7,084 nucleotides of DNA from positions 1-7,084 of the forward strand of contig JAJFFI010000289.1 in assembly GCA_021776755.1 (NCBI GenBank). Direction: 5' to 3'. The notes below the pieces were generated by a model. It made no database searches, was not told where the DNA came from, and saw only the letters and a program-made list of their open reading frames with translations. This document shows positions 5,512 to 7,084 of the stretch, one piece after another. Position 1 is the first letter of the stretch. Each line of letters begins with the position of its first letter. This stretch comes from Alphaproteobacteria bacterium (GTDB taxonomy: Bacteria; Pseudomonadota; Alphaproteobacteria; JAJFFI01). A program made the translations under genes and the position numbers.

Positions 5512-6018
5512 ATGTCACCAGAAGGCACCAACATGGTTCCGGGCAAATCCAGCAAGGACAAGCCCACGCCACCGGATCTGAACGATCTCTACGGCTATTT
5601 CTATGAAGACCTGTCGGTCGGCATGGAAGGTATATACTCGCGTACGGTAACCGACGCAGATGTCGTGGCATTTGCCAGCATCTCGGGCGACACCAATCCG
5701 CTGCACATGAGCGAGGATTTCGCCCGCGAGACAATGTTCGGCGGCACCATCGCCCACGGCATGCTGACCTCGAGCTTTATCTCGACCGTGATCGGGACCA
5801 AGCTGCCGGGGCCGGGCTGCATCTATGTCAGCCAGAGCCTGCGCTTCAAGGGCCCCGTGCGCGCCGGCGACACGATCAATGCCCGCGCACGGATTACCAA
5901 TCTGATCGACGAGAAAGACCGCATCGCGATGTGGTGCGAGTGCTTTATCGGCGACACGGTGGTGCTGGAAGGCGAAGCCATCATCCAGGTGCCGCGCCGG
6001 GAGCCGATCGAGCGCTAG
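5512..6018 (+). CDS. MaoC-like (R)-specific enoyl-CoA hydratase family protein
   Basis: A 168-residue single hot-dog-fold protein of the MaoC/PhaJ type, expected to hydrate trans-2-enoyl-CoA to (R)-3-hydroxyacyl-CoA in the cytoplasm. The signature FASISGDTNPLHMSEDFA contains the catalytic Asp60 and His65, with the same five-residue spacing as the Asp/His pair of PhaJ. It is followed by the family segments FGGTIAHGML and RFKGPVRAGDTI. Residues 1-26 are a polar extension before the fold begins at GYFYEDLSVGM. The frame is open from ATG 5404, but that lies upstream of the promoter; ATG 5512 has GGGGA 7 nt upstream. ATG 5533, with AGAAGG 7 nt upstream, is also possible. It is monocistronic, so context does not say whether it serves beta-oxidation, polyhydroxyalkanoate supply or another acyl-CoA path. 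Family is firm; substrate is unknown, and non-hydratase MaoC proteins exist. Confidence 0.92.
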   Translation: MSPEGTNMVPGKSSKDKPTPPDLNDLYGYFYEDLSVGMEGIYSRTVTDADVVAFASISGDTNPLHMSEDFARETMFGGTIAHGMLTSSFISTVIGTKLPGPGCIYVSQSLRFKGPVRAGDTINARARITNLIDEKDRIAMWCECFIGDTVVLEGEAIIQVPRREPIER

Positions 6019-6026
6019 GGCCCGAC

Positions 6027-6050
6027 GGGGCGCCGGGCTTGCGGCGCCTC
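6027..6050. terminator. GC-rich hairpin between the convergent MaoC and chemoreceptor genes
   Basis: GGGGCGCCG (6027-6035) and CGGCGCCTC (6042-6050) pair over 9 bp with one wobble, loop 6 nt. It begins 9 nt after the MaoC stop and 27 nt from the chemoreceptor stop, a position suited to ending both transcripts. There is no T-run on either strand, so efficiency as an intrinsic terminator is doubtful. Confidence 0.4.
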
Positions 6051-6076
6051 TCCGCAACTCTCCAGATTCCTGAAAC

Positions 6077-7084
6077 TCAGGCGGTATCCGCAAGTGCGGA
6101 GTCTGCACCGGCGGCTTCGGCTGCGCGGGACTCGTCCATTTCGCTGAGAATGGCTTTCAGACGCCGGTAGAGATCGTTGATCGACTCGGACGTCTCGGCG
6201 GCATTCTCGAGCACCGAACCGGAAATCGAATTCACGGCGTCGCTGTCCATGCCGGCGTCGCCGATGTCCTTCGAGACCTGACGGTTCCGCTCGGCGGCCT
6301 GCGCCACGTGATCGCTGATGTCGCCGGTCGCCGCACGCTGCTCCGCGATAGCGGCGGCGATCTCGACAGTTATGTCGCTGACCTCACCGATCACGCTGCC
6401 AATTCCCGAAATCGCGTCCACTGCCTCATGGGTGACCGACTGGATCGAGCCGACATGACTCGCAATGTCCTCGGTCGCGCGCGCGGTCTGGCTGGCGAGA
6501 TGCTTGACCTCGCTCGCAACGACGGCAAATCCCTTGCCGGCATCGCCGGCCCGCGCGGCCTCGATCGTGGCGTTGAGCGCGAGCAGGTTGGTCTGCTCGG
6601 CGATGTCCGAGATCAGGCTGACGACGTCACCGATCTTGCGGGCCGCATCGGACAGCCCGGTTACGGTCACATTCGTGCGGTCGACTTCCTCCACCGCGCG
6701 TTTCGCGATTCCGGTGGATTTCTGCACCTGGCTGCCGATCTGGTCGATCGAAACCGACATCTGGCCTGCCGCCGCGGCGACAGCCTCGACATTCCCTGTT
6801 GCCTGGTGTGCGCCCGCCATGCAGGCGTCCGTCCGATCGTGGAGACGGGCGCTCAGTTCATTCATCCTGGCCGCAGAATCGCGCATGGTCCGGGCGCGCT
6901 TGTCGACATCGCCGACGATCGGATCGATTTCCTGCTCGAGACGCCGGGAGAGTTCTGCAAGCTGCTCCCGGAGATGCTCCTCGCGGTCCGCCTTGTGCCG
7001 CGACTCGCCGCCGCGCAGTTCGTCAACTTCGCGGAGATTGTCGCGGAAGACGCCAAGGGCCCGGGCCATTTCGCCGATCTCGTC
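6077..7084 (-). CDS. Methyl-accepting chemotaxis protein, C-terminal part (5' end outside window)
   Basis: Chemoreceptor signalling part, 335 visible residues; the frame is open to the right edge. Numbering from the first in-window Met (7067-7069), the visible start (DEIGE before [11 protein letters not shown]) is the end of a HAMP domain, so a sensor domain and membrane segments lie outside. A long coiled coil follows, with the hairpin tip that contacts CheA and CheW at about 158-180 ([18 protein letters not shown], then [13 protein letters not shown]), near-perfect to the family. The returning helix runs to about 300. The C-terminus, ADSALADTA, has no NWETF-like pentapeptide for binding CheR/CheB, so adaptation enzymes would have to act without a tether. 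No che genes lie nearby, making it an orphan receptor within this window. It converges with MaoC, 58 nt between stops. The ligand cannot be told from this part. Confidence 0.95.
   Translation of the reverse strand, partial: DEIGEMARALGVFRDNLREVDELRGGESRHKADREEHLREQLAELSRRLEQEIDPIVGDVDKRARTMRDSAARMNELSARLHDRTDACMAGAHQATGNVEAVAAAAGQMSVSIDQIGSQVQKSTGIAKRAVEEVDRTNVTVTGLSDAARKIGDVVSLISDIAEQTNLLALNATIEAARAGDAGKGFAVVASEVKHLASQTARATEDIASHVGSIQSVTHEAVDAISGIGSVIGEVSDITVEIAAAIAEQRAATGDISDHVAQAAERNRQVSKDIGDAGMDSDAVNSISGSVLENAAETSESINDLYRRLKAILSEMDESRAAEAAGADSALADTA

Overview
The window is high-GC DNA with strong G/C bias at third codon positions, typical of a free-living proteobacterium. The style of the chemoreceptor, the PRC-barrel plus DUF3309 small-protein pair and the (R)-hydratase-like MaoC protein suggest an alphaproteobacterium, perhaps of the Rhodospirillales type. 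This is a judgement from protein style; no rRNA or other marker is present. No mobile element, CRISPR array, tRNA or rRNA was found.

Layout. (1) 2-1735 (+): C-terminal part of a bacterial alpha-2-macroglobulin with an intact CAEQ thioester motif. (2) 1743-3899 (+): pbpC, the bifunctional penicillin-binding protein 1C, starting 7 nt after the macroglobulin stop. (3) 3900-4029: spacer with two inverted repeats. (4) 4030-4686 (+): secreted PRC-barrel protein with a Trp-studded, highly charged helical tail. (5) 4730-4885 (+): a 51-residue DUF3309-type two-helix membrane peptide, closed by a strong intrinsic terminator at 4913-4941. (6) 5073-5255 (+): an unrecognised 60-residue single-helix membrane protein, possibly preceded by a coupled leader ORF, closed by a second strong terminator at 5344-5374. 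(7) 5512-6018 (+): MaoC/(R)-enoyl-CoA-hydratase-like protein with its own sigma-70-type promoter. (8) 6077-7084 (-): convergent C-terminal part of a methyl-accepting chemotaxis protein, running off the right edge.

How the genes fit together. The first two genes form the well-known macroglobulin-PBP1C pair, thought to trap invading proteases in the periplasm and repair the peptidoglycan. The next three products are also predicted to be envelope proteins (one secreted, two small membrane proteins), so about 5.2 kb of the window is devoted to the cell envelope. MaoC (acyl-CoA metabolism) and the chemoreceptor look unrelated to it and to each other. I see no convincing new multi-gene system. The parts least explained by known families are the Trp-periodic tail of the PRC protein, the 60-residue membrane protein between two terminators, and the short shared AT-rich motifs upstream of the PRC and DUF3309 genes.
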